Shown here one piece after another: positions 61,184 through 64,000 of a stretch of DNA of 64,000 bases. Each line of letters begins with the position of its first letter. Within the stretch, counting starts at the first letter, position 1. The stretch lies in NCBI GenBank assembly GCA_000621425.1, contig JHYJ01000015.1, forward strand, positions 1 through 64,000, in the 5' to 3' direction. Under the pieces are notes generated by a model that did not search any database, was not told where the DNA came from, and was given only the letters and a program-made list of their open reading frames with translations. Position numbers and translations under genes: made by a program. This DNA comes from Lachnospiraceae bacterium AB2028 (GTDB lineage Bacteria; Bacillota; Clostridia; Lachnospirales; Lachnospiraceae).

Positions 61184-62491
61184 ATGTTCTGTCAATTATT
61201 CGGAAAGTATCTTTTAGAGCAGCGGGCTATCAATGATTTCGATTATAGAACCCTGATCGATGAACAGATGAGCGTGAGGGTACGGCTTGGAACCATCGCG
61301 GTGGCTGACGGTCTGATGAGCGAGGAGCAGGTTGAAAAAGTGAACCAGCTTCAGATGACGCAGGACAAGCGTTTCGGCGACATAGCCGTGGAGCTTGGAC
61401 TTATCACTGATGAGCAGCTTGGCGCTCTCCTGAAGAAGCAGGGTGATCCATACCTTCAGTTTGTTCAGCTACTGACTGACATGACGGATATAACTGTTGC
61501 GAAGCTGGATGAGTATCTTATAGATTTCCAGAAACAGAGCGGTTTTAATGAGAAAGAGATGGAGGCCCTTAAGAAGGATGACATAGACGGGCTCCTTGAT
61601 CTGTTTGTGGTTTCATCCAAGCCCTATGTCAGCAGTATCGTGGGACTTTTCTTAAGAAACCTTACCCGTTTCGTATCCAGGGATTTTTGTATCGAAAAAG
61701 CCTACAGGGCTAAAGAATACGAGTATAAATATTTAAGCAGCCAGGAGCTTTCCGGTGACGCTTCTATCTTTGTAGCTGTTGCAGAGGCACAGGATGACGG
61801 TGCGTTCCTGCAGGTGGCATCCGCATTTTCCGGCCAGGAGATGGAGGCTGTATCCGAGGATGCATATGATTCCGTGGGCGAGTTCATTAATGTAAGCTGC
61901 GGTCTGTTTGCATCTGAGATGAGCCGCAAGGAAATGAATGTGGATATGGAGCCGCCCCTTGCATTTTCTGAGCAGAAGGCAAGCGGAGATTTTTACATAG
62001 TTCCCGTGGTGCTAGGTGACAAGCGTATTGAAATGCTGATAGCTGTAAACAGTGATTTTGTAGCAGGTGAAAGTCCTATAAAGACGGGCTCTGCCGTCCA
62101 CAGTTTCGTATCGTCCGCGGAGAAGGATGAAGGAAAGCGTATCCTTATCGTTGATGATTCCAGGATGTCGAGGCAGATGCTTCGCAACATACTTGAGAAG
62201 GCAGGCTTTAAGATCGTAGCAGAGGCTGAAAACGGAAAGACAGGTGTTGAAGCCTATAAGAAATGCAAGCCGGATGCTGTGACTCTTGACATCACTATGC
62301 CGGAAATGGACGGTATTGAGGCTCTTGAGCTGATACTTAAGGATGATCCTGATGCAAATGCTGTAATGATAACGGCAGCAGGGCAGCAGGACAAACTGAT
62401 ACAGGCACTGCGTATCGGTGCGAAACGTTTTATCAGCAAGCCTTTTAATGAAGAAGAGATCATCAAGAACATACATGAAGTGATGGAGTGA
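61184..62491 (+). CDS. MshEN-like c-di-GMP-binding, CheX-like and receiver domain protein
   Basis: A 435-residue cytoplasmic protein in three parts. Residues 34-86 contain two 24-residue motifs (RLGTIAVADGL to Q57, RFGDIAVELGL to Q86) separated by exactly five residues, the pattern of MshEN c-di-GMP-binding domains. Residues about 165-305 resemble CheX/CheC phosphatases (SVGEFINVSCGLFASEM). Residues about 315-435 are a receiver domain (LIVDDSRMSRQ, Asp369 in TLDITMPEMDG, and a terminal SKPF). It could join c-di-GMP level to chemotaxis or phosphorelay output. GGAGGGG precedes the ATG. Confidence 0.82.
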   Translation: MFCQLFGKYLLEQRAINDFDYRTLIDEQMSVRVRLGTIAVADGLMSEEQVEKVNQLQMTQDKRFGDIAVELGLITDEQLGALLKKQGDPYLQFVQLLTDMTDITVAKLDEYLIDFQKQSGFNEKEMEALKKDDIDGLLDLFVVSSKPYVSSIVGLFLRNLTRFVSRDFCIEKAYRAKEYEYKYLSSQELSGDASIFVAVAEAQDDGAFLQVASAFSGQEMEAVSEDAYDSVGEFINVSCGLFASEMSRKEMNVDMEPPLAFSEQKASGDFYIVPVVLGDKRIEMLIAVNSDFVAGESPIKTGSAVHSFVSSAEKDEGKRILIVDDSRMSRQMLRNILEKAGFKIVAEAENGKTGVEAYKKCKPDAVTLDITMPEMDGIEALELILKDDPDANAVMITAAGQQDKLIQALRIGAKRFISKPFNEEEIIKNIHEVME

Positions 62492-62495
62492 TCAT

Positions 62496-64000
62496 ATGAT
62501 ACAGAAAAAGTTTTTATGCAAGGATTTCGAAGCAGCTAAGTCTGCGGTTGCGCAGATGGCTGATATCATATCACAGACTAAACACAAGTCCGGTGTGGTC
62601 ACTATCTATGAGAAAGGCTTTTCAAGAAATGAAGTAGATTCACTGATCGGTCTTATTAAAGATTTGGGTCATCCTGAAATTAAGGTTTCAGGAATAGCAC
62701 TCACTATGGTAGCAGAGCTTATGCCGGAAGGCACAGGAGCTTTAATTAATCTTATCCTTGCAGAGGAAGCTGATATTGATGTAGTTCGTATCCCTTGTAT
62801 GCCCGGCGGGGAAAAGGAGGCAGCGGCGAAGTTAAGGAGCCGCCTTGATGCTGATCCAAATGCAAAGGCAGTAGAGCTTTTTACCAGTAACATGGAGCTT
62901 AAAACTACGGTTTTCATTGAAGAATCAATGAGAGGGCATGAGGATGTGATCCTTTTCGGTACCAGCACCATAAGGAATTTTACCAATAAGGTATCCGTGG
63001 AAATGGGCGAGGATGGTCCGGAAGTTTCCCAGGCCGGCCAGGAGATGGATGCTGACGAATTTATCATTGGGGAAGAGGTTCTTCCGGACGGTTTTGTTGC
63101 AACTGTTTTTTCGGGAGAAAACCTTAAGGCTGATGTTGAATACGCTTTAGGCTGGAATCCCATCGGCCGAAAGCTTCCTTTCGAGCTGGGGACAAATCCC
63201 CTTAAGGGAGAGACTGTCGTAAACGAGATCAAGTCCCTGCCGGCTGTTGATATATACAGGGAATATCTGGGCGTATATCCGGACGAATATCTTATAAGCA
63301 ATATCTGTGAGTTTCCCTTAGTGGTTGAGCGTGACGGAATAAATATGTGCATGGTTCCGCTTGAATGCGGGGAAAAGGGTGAACTCTATTTCATGATGAC
63401 GCTCCATCAGGGCGAAGCATTAAGATTTACTTTCGCGTCACATGATGAGGTCCTTCGTGCCAGCCGTGAATCTTTAGATAAGATGGAGGCTTTTCAGCCG
63501 GAAGCATTGTTCCTGACGCTGTGCGGAAACCGTGTGAACTTCCTGAAAGAAGATGCACATTTGGAGTGGGACGGTTTCGGAAAAGTAGTCCCTGATTATG
63601 CACTTATGCATGGCGCAGGGGAGCTGTATTACTATAATGGCAAGGGCGGTATACTTAACAGCGCCCATCTTGCCATAGGCCTGAGGGAAGGAGAGAGCAG
63701 GGCAGAGCAGAAAGTTTATGAGCATCCTACGGTGGAGAGCCTTCGCCGGGGGCGTACGCTTTCGCTTTCTGACAGAATGTCCACCTTCTTAGGCAAGATC
63801 ACATCTGAGCTTGTTGATACTGCTACCCAGGCCCAGGATGCGAATAACGCAAAGTCAGCTTTCCTTTCTCATATGTCACATGAGATACGCACTCCTATCA
63901 ATGCCATTCTCGGCATGGACGAGATGATACTCAAGGAGAGCAAGGAAGATAATGTTATAGAATATGCGGACAGCATTCATTCTGCAGGAAACAACCTTCT
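62496..64000 (+). CDS. FIST-domain sensor histidine kinase (partial, runs off right edge)
   Basis: About 501 codons are visible. Residues about 25-370 form FIST N and C domains (RGHEDVILFGTST, LGWNPIGRKLP, VYPDEYLISNICEFPLVV), which bind small ligands such as amino acids. A HisKA domain begins near 450 with SHMSHEIRTPINAILG, His462 being the phosphorylated residue. No membrane segment is seen, so sensing is cytoplasmic. It starts four bases behind the MshEN/CheX/receiver gene with GGAG seven bases before the ATG, so the two probably form a signalling pair. The receiver at 61184 is a natural phosphate acceptor. Confidence 0.88.
   Translation, partial: MIQKKFLCKDFEAAKSAVAQMADIISQTKHKSGVVTIYEKGFSRNEVDSLIGLIKDLGHPEIKVSGIALTMVAELMPEGTGALINLILAEEADIDVVRIPCMPGGEKEAAAKLRSRLDADPNAKAVELFTSNMELKTTVFIEESMRGHEDVILFGTSTIRNFTNKVSVEMGEDGPEVSQAGQEMDADEFIIGEEVLPDGFVATVFSGENLKADVEYALGWNPIGRKLPFELGTNPLKGETVVNEIKSLPAVDIYREYLGVYPDEYLISNICEFPLVVERDGINMCMVPLECGEKGELYFMMTLHQGEALRFTFASHDEVLRASRESLDKMEAFQPEALFLTLCGNRVNFLKEDAHLEWDGFGKVVPDYALMHGAGELYYYNGKGGILNSAHLAIGLREGESRAEQKVYEHPTVESLRRGRTLSLSDRMSTFLGKITSELVDTATQAQDANNAKSAFLSHMSHEIRTPINAILGMDEMILKESKEDNVIEYADSIHSAGNNL

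Overview
The window looks like chromosomal DNA of a Gram-positive gut or rumen anaerobe of the Lachnospiraceae (Butyrivibrio-like). This is an inference from dense short-spaced operons with strong GGAGG ribosome sites, double-glycine-leader proteins exported by an NHLM-type ABC pair, LytTR/DUF3021 regulation, and two-component and c-di-GMP signalling genes. I see no rRNA, tRNA or CRISPR array.

Region 1 (1-15 kb). The left edge carries the first 33 codons of an IS110-family transposase and its structured upstream DNA. A secretion locus follows: four small proteins with double-glycine leaders (1256, 1580, 1869, 11343), a short HlyD-like adaptor, a C39-peptidase ABC exporter and a second NHLM ABC protein. 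The same operon holds a partner-switching module (STAS protein, SpoIIE phosphatase fused to an anti-sigma-type ATPase, HPt protein). A LytTR regulator with a DUF3021 membrane partner and a convergent operon (HExxH membrane protein, secreted Cys-cluster protein, Lgt-like enzyme) complete it. Four promoters share one architecture: two 12-bp direct repeats exactly 21 bp apart, then a -10 box 30-31 bp further on. They sit before the leader-peptide genes, the exporter operon, the fourth leader-peptide gene and the convergent operon, so this appears to be one LytTR regulon.

Region 2 (15-53 kb) is mostly housekeeping: patatin, 2-hydroxyacid dehydrogenase, cardiolipin synthase, aminotransferase, UppP, an aconitase-family hydratase, a nonulosonic (sialic-acid-like) sugar cassette, a LacI-domain/GGDEF protein, an ABC/GldG exporter, an iron alcohol dehydrogenase, surface proteins, a divergent sirtuin and GuaA. 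Inside it lies an unexplained operon at 20.9-32.4 kb: an 827-residue protein with acetyltransferase-like N-terminal parts, a GNAT protein, a 2538-residue coiled-coil giant with two hydrophobic C-terminal segments, and a 149-residue protein resembling YbjN/secretion-chaperone folds.

Region 3 (53.3-60.5 kb) is a decayed genomic island immediately downstream of guaA. The guaA terminator and about 120 bp next to it are duplicated at 58.8 kb, and paired GTCAACA motifs with an 11-bp period occur at 53.3, 58.8 and 60.4 kb. The island holds a MobV relaxase, a Fic protein with a palindromic operator, an EndoU-type toxin with probable immunity gene, a DUF4417 protein, a PIN-domain cassette and several broken genes. 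No integrase remains.

Region 4 (60.6-64 kb) returns to chromosomal genes: a GNAT enzyme, a protein joining an MshEN-type c-di-GMP-binding motif to CheX-like and receiver domains, and a FIST-domain histidine kinase running off the right edge.
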